Notes: a model not told the origin generated them from the letters alone. DNA of 34,608 bases from an uncultured Lachnospiraceae bacterium (GCA_947630125.1 CANRGO010000019.1:1-34608); one strand, 5' to 3'; positions 15,608 to 24,673 are shown, numbered from the stretch's first letter. Numbers and translations: made by a program.

Positions 15608-16897
15608 ATGAAAATTGGCTATGCTTGCCTGACTACAGGTTTAAATCAGGAACGGTACAAAACCTGTATTCAAAAAAATGCCACAGAGGAAACATTGACC
15701 CAGCTAATTGCACATAATTTAGAGGTGCTTAGTCTGATGTTAGACTATAATATTGAGAATCAGATTATGATGTTTCGTATTTCATCTGATTTAATTCCTT
15801 TTGGTTCTAGTCCCGTGAACCAACTTTCCTGGTGGGAACTTTTTTCTGAAGAATTATTTGCACTTGGTGAAAAAGTTCGAAAGTATGGATTACGTGTTTC
15901 CATGCACCCAGGTCAGTACACTGTCATTAATTCTCCGGATCAAGGAGTGGTAGGGCGAGCATTTTTGGATTTAGAGTATCATGCAAGAGTCTTAGATTCT
16001 ATGGGTTTAAATAGTGAGCATAAACTAATATTACATATTGGTGGAGTCTATCAGGAAAGAGAACAGGCTACGCAACGCTTCATGGATTCTTATAATCAGC
16101 TTTCTCCTGCGGTAAAAAGACGTCTTGTCATTGAAAACGATGATAAGTCTTATACCATTGAAGAGGTGCTTCGAATAGCGTTTTTGAAAAATATACCGGT
16201 GGTTTATGACAATCTTCATAATCAGGTGCTTCCTTCTGATACGAATAAAGATGATGTTTTCTATATTAAGGAAGCAGCAAAAACCTGGAAAAGGCAGGAT
16301 GGCCCTCAAAAAATGCATTATTCTCAACAAAATCCAAGCAAAAGACCAGGTTCACACTCTAGAACAATTTATATTCGTCAGTTCTATGAATTTTATCAGC
16401 AACTTAAAACTTCAATTCCAGAACATGAGTTGCCAGATATCATGTTGGAAGTGAAAGATAAAAACTTATCTGCACGAAAATGTATACTGGCCTTAGATCA
16501 AACTCCAAGGATTCGAAATCTGGAAGAAGAATGGGCATTATATAAATATAAAATACTGGAGCAGTCACATGCTCACTATTTAAAAATAAGACGCTTACTA
16601 AAAGATAAAACAAGCTATCCAGTATTGGAATTTTATGAAATTTTGGAAGAGGCTATGGATTTAGAACTAGAGGAAACAAAGAGCTTAGGAAATTTTATAA
16701 ACAGTAGTGAACATATCTGGGGCTACTACAAAAAGCAGGTCACAGAGAAAGAAAGAAAAGAGTATCTAGCTTTATTAGAAGCAATTCAAAAGGCTACAAA
16801 GAAAAAAGAAAGCCTAAGAAATTTTCTTCTTAAGCTTACGGAAAAATATCAAGATCCTTATTTATTAAACTCCTATTTTTTCTGGTATCAGGAATAA
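15608..16897 (+). CDS. uvsE: UV DNA damage endonuclease with C-terminal extension
   Basis: A 429-residue UvdE/UvsE protein, a TIM-barrel enzyme that nicks DNA 5' of UV photoproducts independently of UvrABC. Conserved metal-site segments are VSMHPGQYTVINSP (H100), LILHIGG (H143) and LVIENDD (E176), followed by VVYDNLHN and LEVKDKN. The core ends near residue 300. About 120 further residues, rich in Glu and Lys and predicted helical, are absent from the roughly 300-330-residue classical members and look like an added domain. The true start is the ATG at 15608, preceded by GGAG; the frame reaches back to 15575 inside trmB. It is co-transcribed with trmB and its stop is two bases from the stop of an opposing pseudogene. 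Confidence 0.92.
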   Translation: MKIGYACLTTGLNQERYKTCIQKNATEETLTQLIAHNLEVLSLMLDYNIENQIMMFRISSDLIPFGSSPVNQLSWWELFSEELFALGEKVRKYGLRVSMHPGQYTVINSPDQGVVGRAFLDLEYHARVLDSMGLNSEHKLILHIGGVYQEREQATQRFMDSYNQLSPAVKRRLVIENDDKSYTIEEVLRIAFLKNIPVVYDNLHNQVLPSDTNKDDVFYIKEAAKTWKRQDGPQKMHYSQQNPSKRPGSHSRTIYIRQFYEFYQQLKTSIPEHELPDIMLEVKDKNLSARKCILALDQTPRIRNLEEEWALYKYKILEQSHAHYLKIRRLLKDKTSYPVLEFYEILEEAMDLELEETKSLGNFINSSEHIWGYYKKQVTEKERKEYLALLEAIQKATKKKESLRNFLLKLTEKYQDPYLLNSYFFWYQE

Positions 16898-16898
16898 A

Positions 16899-17357
16899 TT
16901 AAGGAGAAAGAGTAAGGTGCAAGCCAGACCCTTCAAAGGCAGGTGCAGCCACAAACTGCAGCTGCCCATTTTTTAACGCTTCTTTATGATACAAGTGCAA
17001 ATGGCCACTTAGAATTACTTGAACCATAGAATCTTCACGTTGTACGAATTGTAAAAATTCATAGGTTGTTAAATCCAGACTAACTCCACCTTCACCCAGT
17101 GCGATCGCTTTTCCCCAGGCATCGATTGATTTTTCGGCAAGGAGTGGTGTATTAATAGGCACATGCATAAGTAAAATAATGGGCTTCTTTTTTTGCTCAA
17201 GGCTTTGAAATGCTTGAAAGGACTCCAAACTTACCTGATTGGTACTATTATCAATGGATGCAACTATTAGATCATCGTATTCTATATAATGGACAAGGTC
17301 TGCTTCTCCGCTAACCTCTTCCACAGAAGGAATATATGACCTCCCGTAGTTGATGAT
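16899..17357 (-). pseudogene. Remnant of a calcineurin-like metallophosphoesterase (N-terminus lost)
   Basis: About 150 codons are open from a stop at 17358-17360 to the TAA at 16899. They encode the C-terminal half of a metallophosphoesterase: LVHYIEYDDLIVASIDNS, then PIILLMHVP and the metal-binding VILSGHLHLY near the end. The N-terminal half with DxH, GDxxD and GNHE is missing, no good start codon exists (only a GTG at 17324 without ribosome site), and only some 130 bp separate it from the next gene, leaving no room for the lost part. It therefore looks like a deletion remnant and not a frameshift. It is tail to tail with uvsE. The intact phosphoesterase next door is of a different subfamily, so they are not simply two halves of one gene. 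Confidence 0.75.
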
Positions 17358-17487
17358 TTAGTATAAACTGAAAAACCTGCTGTTCGCAATTATTTTTTTC
17401 TTAAATTTTAGGATTTCATTCTGAAAGAGTTATGGTATGATAAAACAATACAAGCAATTAAATTTAGTTCAGGACAGGAGGTCTCCA

Positions 17488-18189
17488 ATGGTTTATCTTA
17501 TGAGTGATATTCACGGAGATTATAATCGTTTTATAGAGCTTTATCATAGTATCCCTATTTTAGAGGAAGATCAATTATATTTGTTAGGAGATGTGATTGA
17601 TAAGAATCAGGATGGGATTAAAATGCTGGACTTCTGTATGAAGTCGAAGAATGTAACGTTAATCAAAGGAAATCATGAACGCTGGATGGAAGAATATTTT
17701 TTAGACCCTTCATCGGAAGATCTTTGGTGTAAGAGGGGAGGCGAAGCCACCCTTAGAGATTTAAAAGAGTTAGATTTAGAAACAAGAAAACAATATTTTA
17801 ACTATTTGAAAAGTCTGCCCCTTTATATTAAATTGGATATCGCAGATCAAACTGTTATTTTAACTCACACAGGATATCGCCTTTTTGTGAAGCCTTGTTA
17901 TAAAACAGAAAATTTGGTAGACATTGAAAAAACCATACAGCAGATTATTCAACTTAATGAAAATGAATATCTAAGTTATAGTGATTTGTTTTCCTTAGAG
18001 GATACGCTTTCTTTTAACTATCATTGTTATGTTGGACATGTACCAACCTTCTGGCTTCGGGAAGATAAAAAAGCTGAAATTATGTACACAAAAAATTACA
18101 CCAATTTAGATTGCGGTGCAGGCCACCAAAACCTGGGAGGCAGATTAGCCTGTTTATGTCTGGACACTATGCAAGAATGGTATGCATAA
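17488..18189 (+). CDS. PPP-type metallophosphoesterase
   Basis: A 233-residue cytoplasmic phosphatase of the PPP/ApaH-like group. All signature motifs are present: SDIHGD (D7, H9), GDVIDK (D35, D38), GNHE (N62, H63), LTHTGYR and GHVPT. Such proteins dephosphorylate Ser/Thr-phosphoproteins or hydrolyse dinucleoside tetraphosphates; sequence alone does not decide. The start at 17488 follows GGAGG with six bases between; an in-frame ATG at 17437 has no ribosome site and its codons lack conservation. It is convergent with the yfiH-like gene, whose stop lies 5 bp beyond, and probably is a single-gene unit. Confidence 0.85.
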   Translation: MVYLMSDIHGDYNRFIELYHSIPILEEDQLYLLGDVIDKNQDGIKMLDFCMKSKNVTLIKGNHERWMEEYFLDPSSEDLWCKRGGEATLRDLKELDLETRKQYFNYLKSLPLYIKLDIADQTVILTHTGYRLFVKPCYKTENLVDIEKTIQQIIQLNENEYLSYSDLFSLEDTLSFNYHCYVGHVPTFWLREDKKAEIMYTKNYTNLDCGAGHQNLGGRLACLCLDTMQEWYA

Positions 18190-18194
18190 AGAGT

Positions 18195-18914
18195 TTATAC
18201 CATTACCATAAGTGCACCCATTCTCTTTGTTGTGCCAGGCTCTTTTCGGTAGGAACAGTACAAATCAGAATGGCAGCAGGTACAATCGGGATCTATGGTT
18301 ATGTCCTTTATTCCAAGTTCCATTAACTGTCTTTCATTTATCTTTTTTAAATCCAGAAAGTATTTGTCTCCTTTTTTCTCAGCATAATCGGAGGCCCAGG
18401 AAAAGGATTTTTGAAAAGCATCAAAGACTTCAACACCAGTTTCAAAGCAACAGGAACTGATACCTGGACTGATAAATACTTTGATATCAGATGGGTTTGA
18501 TTGAAACTCGTTTATCATCAGAATAGCAGCTTTTTCGGCAATTTTTTGAGCAGATCCACGCCAGCCAGCGTGTACCAATCCAATTACATGTTGAATTGGA
18601 TCATAAAAAAAGACAGCAAGACAGTCTGCATGAACGGTGGTGAGCACCAACTGTTTCTGGTTGGTTACCATACCATCCGTGTCTGGAAGAATGAGATTTC
18701 CTTGATTCATATGAAAAGAAGAATCTTTTTTAATCAAAGCCACATGGTTACCATGAACCTGTTTTGGATATACTTTTGGCAGATGATTCATCTGGAGCAT
18801 TTGAAAGACAGCCTCCTGTTCATAAGGACTTTTATCAGAGGCTCCTTCTTTTGTTGAAAAAGCACATATAATGTTTTTTTCATTTTGAAATACGGGTTTT
18901 ATTAGTTGTTTCAT
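18195..18914 (-). CDS. YfiH/CNF1-family laccase-domain protein (purine nucleoside phosphorylase-like)
   Basis: A 239-residue member of the multicopper polyphenol oxidase (Cu-oxidase_4, YfiH) family, whose bacterial members have been linked to purine nucleoside phosphorylase/deaminase activity and to cell-wall fidelity. Conserved metal and catalytic positions are visible: KQVHG (H54), TTVHADCLA (C98) and LVHAGWRG (H115), with a cysteine-rich C-terminal DCTCCHSDLYCSYR. The start is the ATG at 18914, preceded by GGAG at six bases. The frame extends to 18995 through a hydrophobic stretch that overlaps the leader and start of the opposite gene and has no conserved residues. It is divergent from the CE2-like esterase. 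Confidence 0.88.
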   Translation of the reverse strand: MKQLIKPVFQNEKNIICAFSTKEGASDKSPYEQEAVFQMLQMNHLPKVYPKQVHGNHVALIKKDSSFHMNQGNLILPDTDGMVTNQKQLVLTTVHADCLAVFFYDPIQHVIGLVHAGWRGSAQKIAEKAAILMINEFQSNPSDIKVFISPGISSCCFETGVEVFDAFQKSFSWASDYAEKKGDKYFLDLKKINERQLMELGIKDITIDPDCTCCHSDLYCSYRKEPGTTKRMGALMVMV

Positions 18915-18967
18915 AAGGATCTCCATAAAAAAATAGTAAGAAATTAAAATAGATAGGATAAAAAACC

Positions 18968-20134
18968 ATGCATGTGGATCAAAAGCATCATACACTGAAG
19001 TTATTTAATATCATAATTATAGCCATCCTAACATGTTTGACAGCCTGTGGCAATCAAGAGTTTTATAAGGATAAAGTGTCTGCCAGTACCGATTATGTAA
19101 AAGAGCTTGGTAGATGTTACGAAGACAATCAAAGCATTTATTTTGCCATGAGTGGAAGTGGTGTGGAATTTCAATATACAGGAACTGAGTGTTTAGTAAC
19201 CTTGGTTGGAGATGATAAGGCTACGAAGGCATCTGGGCAACAGCCACGGTTTGCGATCTTCCTAGACCAAGAGCTGATACGAACAGAGTTATTGCAACAA
19301 GAGGAAGAGACATTTGAAGTTTTTGCGGGAAAAGAAGAGCGAACAGCAACCATACGAATTGTAAAATTATCGGAAGCACTTAATTCCTGTATGGGAATCA
19401 AATATATTATAGGAGACGGAGCAAAACAAACAACGCCTGGATCTGAGAAAGAACATAAGATTGAAATTATAGGGGATTCTATCAGTGCAGGGTATGGCTT
19501 GGATGGAACTATGGGAGAAAACTTTTCCACAGCAACAGAAAACGTAACAAAAACCTATGGATATTTATTAGCAGAAAGTCTGAATGCAGATTATAGTATC
19601 GTAGCATACAGCGGCTATGGCGTGTTTTCTGGATATACAACAGATGGAACTAGGCAGGAGAATAAATTATTACCTCCATATTATGAAAGTCTTGGATTTT
19701 CAAATGGTTATTTTTCAGTGGGGACAAAGAAGATAAAGCCTCACACCATAAAATGGGATTTTTCAAAATTTCAACCAGATATAATCCTGATTAACTTGGG
19801 CACCAATGATCAGACGTATATCCAGGGTAAACAAAAACTGGAAGCATCCTTTCAGGCTTCTTATGTAAATTTTTTGACGAATGTGAGAGAGAAAAATCCA
19901 GATTCACAGATCTTGTGTATTTATGGTATGATGGAAAACACCCTATACTCTAGTATTGAAGAGGCTGTAGAAACATATCAGATAACCAGTAATGATCAGA
20001 AAATTTCGCTTTTTAAGTTGCCTACCCATACAGAGAAGGATGGTTATACCGTTAATCTTCATCCAACAGCAGAAACCAATGAAAAAGTGAAGGAGCTTCT
20101 CGTAAAAGAAGTGAAATCTCTGATGAATTGGTAA
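18968..20134 (+). CDS. CE2-like SGNH carbohydrate esterase, lipoprotein
   Basis: A 388-residue secreted lipoprotein (lipobox LTAC, C27). Residues 50-150 form a beta-rich domain and residues 160-388 an SGNH hydrolase: GDSISAGYG with nucleophile S171, GTND at 278-281, and H365 in NLHPTAETN as catalytic base. This two-domain order is that of CE2 acetyl-esterases such as the C. thermocellum enzyme, which remove acetyl groups from plant polysaccharides. It would act at the cell surface. AGGATAAAAAACC lies before the ATG. It leads a tight four-gene operon with an ArAE exporter, a deacetylase and YesL. Substrate (acetylated xylan, mannan or pectin) cannot be told from sequence. Confidence 0.85.
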   Translation: MHVDQKHHTLKLFNIIIIAILTCLTACGNQEFYKDKVSASTDYVKELGRCYEDNQSIYFAMSGSGVEFQYTGTECLVTLVGDDKATKASGQQPRFAIFLDQELIRTELLQQEEETFEVFAGKEERTATIRIVKLSEALNSCMGIKYIIGDGAKQTTPGSEKEHKIEIIGDSISAGYGLDGTMGENFSTATENVTKTYGYLLAESLNADYSIVAYSGYGVFSGYTTDGTRQENKLLPPYYESLGFSNGYFSVGTKKIKPHTIKWDFSKFQPDIILINLGTNDQTYIQGKQKLEASFQASYVNFLTNVREKNPDSQILCIYGMMENTLYSSIEEAVETYQITSNDQKISLFKLPTHTEKDGYTVNLHPTAETNEKVKELLVKEVKSLMNW

Positions 20135-20152
20135 TGAGAGGAGGAGTACCCT

Positions 20153-21151
20153 TTGAAAAGACTAGAGACGATAATACTCCGAAATGAAAGTTATCTTTCT
20201 ACCACAATTAAAGTTGCACTATTTAGTATGTTAGCTATTTTACTAGCTGATTTTTTAAATTTTCAGTATGCACCAAGTGCAGGAATTATTACAATATTAA
20301 GTATTCAAGCCACGAAAAAGGAAACATTAAGTTTGGCAGTCGGTAGATTTTTAGCCTTTATTGGTGCTTTACTTATTTCTTATGTTTGCTTTCAGTTATT
20401 AGGCTTTACCTTTGCAGCGTTTGCATTGTACTTGTTTTTCTTTATTCTTCTGTGTCTTAATATGAACTGGCGTAATGCCATTGCAGTAGACTCTGTTTTG
20501 ATTCTGCATTTTCTTGCGGAAGAATCCATGGGACTTACTGATATTGGAAATGAATTAGGGCTTTTTTTACTGGGGATAGGATTTGGAATTCTTGCGAATA
20601 TCCACCTTCGGAATGACAAGCATGCTATGGAAATATTAGAAGATAATATTGATGAGGAAATGAGAAGAATTTTAAATCAAATGGCAGACTGTGTGATTCA
20701 GGAAACATATAGAAAAAGAGAAAGTAGCGTCTTAAAGCTGATGGATCTTTTATACCAGGCAGAGTCACTTGCAAGACAAAACGTAAACAATCAATTTCGG
20801 AAAGCAAATTATTATGACTTACATTATATTCAAATGCGAAAAGACCAGGCAGAGGTTCTGTCGGAAATGGAAAAAATTACTCATACCTTAAGAACCAGAC
20901 CGAAGCAGGCAGAAACTATCGCAGAACTTTTAAGAAATATTTCCCTACAATTTCATCGAGAAAATACAGCAGAAAGTCTAACCCGGGACTTTGAATCCAT
21001 GAAGCAGTTGCTAAAACAAGAAACTTTACCCGTAAATCGAGAAGAATTTGAAGATAGAGCCATGCTGTTTGCTCTTACTCAGAAAATCGAAGAATTTTTG
21101 CGAATTAAAAAAAGCTTTGCAGAACAATATAATAAGAAAGAGAAGGAATAG
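20153..21151 (+). CDS. Aromatic acid exporter family (ArAE/DUF939) membrane protein
   Basis: A 332-residue protein. The first 155 residues contain about five membrane segments, with the family-typical ILADFLNFQYAPSAGIITILSIQ and a later FLLGIGFGILANIHLRND. The remaining 175 residues are a helical cytoplasmic domain. The family is related to the AaeB/FUSC exporters of aromatic acids, though Gram-positive members are little characterised. The start is TTG at 20153, supported by GAGGAGGAG just upstream; no in-frame ATG precedes the first membrane segment. It follows the esterase with 18 bp between and is followed by the deacetylase after 5 bp. In this operon it may export an acid or other product freed by esterases; that is inference. 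Confidence 0.82.
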   Translation: MKRLETIILRNESYLSTTIKVALFSMLAILLADFLNFQYAPSAGIITILSIQATKKETLSLAVGRFLAFIGALLISYVCFQLLGFTFAAFALYLFFFILLCLNMNWRNAIAVDSVLILHFLAEESMGLTDIGNELGLFLLGIGFGILANIHLRNDKHAMEILEDNIDEEMRRILNQMADCVIQETYRKRESSVLKLMDLLYQAESLARQNVNNQFRKANYYDLHYIQMRKDQAEVLSEMEKITHTLRTRPKQAETIAELLRNISLQFHRENTAESLTRDFESMKQLLKQETLPVNREEFEDRAMLFALTQKIEEFLRIKKSFAEQYNKKEKE

Positions 21152-21156
21152 AGAAC

Positions 21157-21954
21157 ATGATACATTTTTTATATCCAAATGGAAAAAAGAGAGTATTAAC
21201 CTTTAGTTATGATGATGGAGTGATACAAGACAGACGATTGGTGGAACTATTGAATCGTTATAATTTACGGGGCACTTTTCATTTGAACGCAGGAAAATTA
21301 AATCAGGAGGGATTTCTCACAAGTCAGGAATTACCTGATTTATTTCAAGGCCATGAAATATCAGCACATAGTTTAGACCATCCATTTCTTAATCAACTTT
21401 GCCAAAGTGACCTGGTATATCAATTGCAGGAAGACCGTAGAAAATTAGAAGAATATAGTGGAAAACTGGTTCGTGGAATGTCTTATCCCTTTGGAATTTA
21501 CTCAGATGAAATTATCGAAACTGCAAAAAACCTTGGATTAGAATATTCCAGAACTGTGGAAAATTCACTATCTTTTCGTATTCCAGAAGACTTTTTGAAA
21601 TGGCATCCTACCTGTCATCACAAACAGTTAAATGAGGAATTAATCCATAAGTTTTTGCATACACCAAGTCATCGAAACCTTTATCTTCTCTATGTGTGGG
21701 GTCATAGTTATGAGTTTGACAACGATCAGAACTGGGAAGAAATGGAAGAAAATTGTGCAAAACTTGCACACATTGAGGATGTGTGGTATGCAACGAACAT
21801 AGAAGTAAAAGACTATATTCAAGCCATGAAAAGTATGATTGTTTCCGTGGATCAAACGATGATTTATAATCCATCGGCTACTTCTGTTTGGATTCGAACA
21901 GAAACCGGAAGCCATGAGATTTTAGCTGGTGAAACTTTTTATGTAAAGAATTAG
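21157..21954 (+). CDS. Polysaccharide deacetylase (NodB-like)
   Basis: A 265-residue CE4/NodB-fold protein without signal peptide. The catalytic base motif is TFSYDDG (D19, D20) and the zinc histidines are H71 and H75 in SAHSLDHP. RGMSYPFG (105-112) follows, and LLYVWGHSYEFD is the late motif typical of this cytoplasmic subgroup. Such enzymes remove acetyl groups from sugars. It lies in the esterase-exporter-deacetylase-YesL operon, 5 bp after the exporter. Together with CE2 it suggests handling of acetylated glycans both outside and inside the cell. Exact substrate unknown. Confidence 0.87.
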   Translation: MIHFLYPNGKKRVLTFSYDDGVIQDRRLVELLNRYNLRGTFHLNAGKLNQEGFLTSQELPDLFQGHEISAHSLDHPFLNQLCQSDLVYQLQEDRRKLEEYSGKLVRGMSYPFGIYSDEIIETAKNLGLEYSRTVENSLSFRIPEDFLKWHPTCHHKQLNEELIHKFLHTPSHRNLYLLYVWGHSYEFDNDQNWEEMEENCAKLAHIEDVWYATNIEVKDYIQAMKSMIVSVDQTMIYNPSATSVWIRTETGSHEILAGETFYVKN

Positions 21955-21964
21955 AGGAGAAAAC

Positions 21965-22606
21965 ATGGGACTATTTGATATTGATGGAAAATTAATGAAG
22001 ATACTGGGAAGAATTGTTGAAATGATGGAGCTAGGAGCCTTGTTCCTCATTACAAGCATTCCCATTATCACAATTGGTGCTTCTTTGAGTGCCTGCTATA
22101 CACTTACCTTTCAAATGGCAAAAAATGAAGAAGGTTATGTGTTAAAACCTTATATGAAAGCATTTAAAGCTAATTTTAAAAAGGCTACCCTACTCTGGCT
22201 TATCATGTTATTCATCGGAGCACTTCTGCTTGGTAATTTTTGGGCCATGAGTCAAGTAGAGCTTGCTCAGGAAGGCATTATTAAGGGCTTGATGTGGTTT
22301 TTGTTATTTGTATTTATCTGGAGTGGTAATTATCTATTTGCTTTGCAGTCACAATTTGAAAATACAGTGAAAGTCACTTTGAAAAATGCCATATTTTTGA
22401 GTTTTTTACACATGATTCCTAGTTTGCTTGCGTTTCTAACAGTGTGCGTGCCTATTTACCTTTTATACAATGCACTACAGTGGTATCCTTTTGTTGTCTG
22501 GCTTTCTGTCCCTGTAGTTTGCTATGTACAGAGCTTGATTTTTGTTCCAGTATTTCGAAAATACCAGAATAATGATGAAAAAAAAGAGGATAATCTTGTA
22601 GAATAG
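21965..22606 (+). CDS. yesL: YesL family (DUF624) membrane protein, second copy
   Basis: A 213-residue membrane protein of the same family as the one at 769-1386. Shared landmarks are the MxxFDIDG start, ITSIPIITIGASLSACYTLTFQM and AxNEEGYVLKPYMKAFKANFKKAT. Four or five hydrophobic segments follow and the end is charged (KYQNNDEKKEDN). AGGAGAAAAC stands before the ATG. It ends the esterase operon and is followed by the GH105 promoter. Unlike typical yesL genes it is not next to the ABC transporter genes, which lie 9 kb away. Confidence 0.9.
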   Translation: MGLFDIDGKLMKILGRIVEMMELGALFLITSIPIITIGASLSACYTLTFQMAKNEEGYVLKPYMKAFKANFKKATLLWLIMLFIGALLLGNFWAMSQVELAQEGIIKGLMWFLLFVFIWSGNYLFALQSQFENTVKVTLKNAIFLSFLHMIPSLLAFLTVCVPIYLLYNALQWYPFVVWLSVPVVCYVQSLIFVPVFRKYQNNDEKKEDNLVE

Positions 22607-22663
22607 TTACAAAGAAAAGAAGATTTCTTTTTTCTGGATGCAAAATCCTTTTTTTTATGCTAG

Positions 22664-22682
22664 TATAATGTAAACACTTACA
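22664..22682 (+). promoter_or_regulatory. GH105 promoter -10 box and LacI-type operator
   Basis: TATAAT at 22664-22669 runs into the perfect palindrome TGTAAACACTTACA (22669-22682). No good -35 box is visible. The operator overlaps the expected transcription start, the classical place for repression. It is the exact reverse complement of the site before the lacI gene. Confidence 0.8.
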
Positions 22683-22716
22683 TTTTGTATTGAAAAAGGA
22701 GATAAGGGAAACGATC

Positions 22717-23811
22717 ATGAGAGCAGAACAGTATTTTAAACAGTTTTTAGCAGAATATCAAAATTATAAAGACTACTGGAATTATGAAGATGGCTGTGTG
22801 TTAGTGGCATGTAAATTTATGCATCAGGCAACTGGAGATGATTCTTATCTGGATTTTATACTTCATTATCTGAAACATTTTATTGGAGAAGATGGAAGTA
22901 TTTTCCATTATGAGACCGATACCTATAATATTGATAGTATTAATGCTGGAAAAATCTTATTCTATGCATTTGAAAAAACAGGGGAAGAAAAGTATCGTAT
23001 TGCCATTGAATTTTTGATGGAGAGACTTTCGACTCACCCAAGATGTGCTTGTGGCAGCTTCTGGCATAAAGAAATCTATCCAAATCAAATATGGCTGGAT
23101 GGACTTTATATGGCTCAACCTTTCTATATGGAGTATGAAACAAAATATCATGGAAAAGCAAATTATGATGATATTATGAAACAGTTTAGAAATGTAAAGG
23201 CTTACCTTTATAATCCAGAAAAAGGACTTTCCTACCATGCATATGATGAAGCCAGAATTCAACCCTGGTGTGATAAAGTTACTGGCTGTTCCAAAAATTT
23301 CTGGTTACGTTCTATGGGCTGGTATTTGATGGCTATGGTGGATGTGTTAGAGGCTATGAGTCAGGAAATCTATGAATATTATCATGAATTATCAGAACTC
23401 TTCAGAGAAAGCGTACGTGGAATCCTGCCCTATATGGATGAGAAAACTCATATGTTTTATCAGGTGATTGATCGAGCAGATGTGGATGGTAATTATCTGG
23501 AAACCTCAGGTTCTTCTATGATTGCCTATGCGATTATGAAGGGTTGTCGTCTTGGAGTACTCTTAAAGGATAAATATCTAGAAACTGGAAGAAGTATTAT
23601 GGAGGGCATTCTTCAGGAAAAATTAGTAGAAGCAGAGGGGAAATTGGAGTTACAGGGAATTTGTCATGTTGCTGGCTTAGGTCCAGGTGAAAAACGTGAT
23701 GGAAGTGTAGCTTATTATCTTTCAGAAAAGATTGTATCAGATGATGCAAAAGGAACCGGACCATTTATCATGGCTTTTTCCCAGTATCTATTAACCAATA
23801 ACGAAGGATAA
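22717..23811 (+). CDS. Unsaturated rhamnogalacturonyl/glucuronyl hydrolase, GH105
   Basis: A 364-residue GH105 (YteR/YesR-like) alpha/alpha-barrel enzyme that hydrates and removes the unsaturated uronic acid left by pectate or rhamnogalacturonan lyases. The motif IWLDGLYMAQPFYMEY holds the probable general acid/base D128, and KNFWLRSMGWYLMAMVDVLE is highly typical. Absence of a signal peptide indicates cytoplasmic action on imported oligomers. I use the ATG at 22717; the frame runs back to a TTG at 22690, but that codon and its following sequence contain the ribosome site AAAGGAG. A palindromic operator lies at its promoter, and the isomerase-like gene follows after 15 bp. GH88 is the nearest alternative family. 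Confidence 0.9.
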   Translation: MRAEQYFKQFLAEYQNYKDYWNYEDGCVLVACKFMHQATGDDSYLDFILHYLKHFIGEDGSIFHYETDTYNIDSINAGKILFYAFEKTGEEKYRIAIEFLMERLSTHPRCACGSFWHKEIYPNQIWLDGLYMAQPFYMEYETKYHGKANYDDIMKQFRNVKAYLYNPEKGLSYHAYDEARIQPWCDKVTGCSKNFWLRSMGWYLMAMVDVLEAMSQEIYEYYHELSELFRESVRGILPYMDEKTHMFYQVIDRADVDGNYLETSGSSMIAYAIMKGCRLGVLLKDKYLETGRSIMEGILQEKLVEAEGKLELQGICHVAGLGPGEKRDGSVAYYLSEKIVSDDAKGTGPFIMAFSQYLLTNNEG

Positions 23812-23826
23812 GGAAAGGATTCTAAG

Positions 23827-24669
23827 ATGGACTTACAAATTGGAATTCGTCTTCATGATACCAAAGAATTAAGTTTAGAGAAACGATTAGAAGAAGTAGC
23901 AAGACAGGGATTTTGCTGTGGACATCTTGCGATTTCCAAGGTTTTAGAACCTCACTATGCAAAAAATGCTGCTTTAACACCTGGCTTTGCACAACACTTA
24001 AAAGCAGTTTTTGAAAAAAGCAGCATATCCATAGCAGTTCTTGGCTGTTATTTAAATGTGGCAACTCCAGATTATGAAGCATACAAGAAGATTCAAAAGA
24101 CCTATGAAGCCCATATTCGCTTTGCATCCCAGCTTGGTTGTGGTGTAGTGGGGACTGAAACAGGTGCACCAAACCTTGCCTACAAGTTTGAAGAAGCAAG
24201 TCACAGTGAGGAAGCGCTGAGTCTTTTTATAGAACGGTTTCGTCCGATTGTAGAATATGCTGAAAAGATGGGGGTTTTAATTGCCATTGAACCAGTATAT
24301 AAGCATATTGTATACAGTGCAAAGCAGGCTAGAAAGGTACTAGATCAGATTCAATCACCCAATTTAAGAATCATCTTGGATCCTGTGAATCTGTTGGATA
24401 TTAGTAATTATGAAAAGCAGGACGAGATTATCAGCGAGGCAATTGAGTTATTGCATGAAGAAATAGACGTAGTTCACATCAAAGATTTTATTGTTGAAAA
24501 CAATCAGTTAAAAGCGGTAGCTGCCGGTGAAGGTCTCATGGATTATAAGAGATTACTTGGCTATTTAAAACAACATAAGCCTTATATTCAGGCAACGTTA
24601 GAAAATACAAATCCTCAGAATGCAGAAACTGCCAGAGAGTATATTGAGACTCTTTGGCAGCAGGTATAA
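23827..24669 (+). CDS. Sugar phosphate isomerase/epimerase (xylose isomerase-like TIM barrel)
   Basis: A 280-residue TIM-barrel protein of the AP-endonuclease-2/IolE-type superfamily. A metal site is visible as E155 (AIEPVYKH), D185 (ILDPVNLLD), H217 (VVHIKD) and E235 (AAGEGLMDY), the arrangement of sugar epimerases and isomerases. AAGGA precedes the ATG. Co-transcribed with GH105, it may act on the sugar acid released from pectin, but the family covers many substrates and sequence alone does not settle it. It ends 4 bp from the stop of the opposing pectinesterase gene with no obvious terminator between. Confidence 0.8.
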   Translation: MDLQIGIRLHDTKELSLEKRLEEVARQGFCCGHLAISKVLEPHYAKNAALTPGFAQHLKAVFEKSSISIAVLGCYLNVATPDYEAYKKIQKTYEAHIRFASQLGCGVVGTETGAPNLAYKFEEASHSEEALSLFIERFRPIVEYAEKMGVLIAIEPVYKHIVYSAKQARKVLDQIQSPNLRIILDPVNLLDISNYEKQDEIISEAIELLHEEIDVVHIKDFIVENNQLKAVAAGEGLMDYKRLLGYLKQHKPYIQATLENTNPQNAETAREYIETLWQQV

Positions 24670-24673
24670 GAGA

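Noticed and set aside
18914-18995. Hydrophobic N-terminal extension of the YfiH-like protein, which could pass for a membrane anchor
   Set aside because: The family is cytoplasmic, a strong ribosome site lies before the downstream ATG, and the extension overlaps the opposite gene's start.
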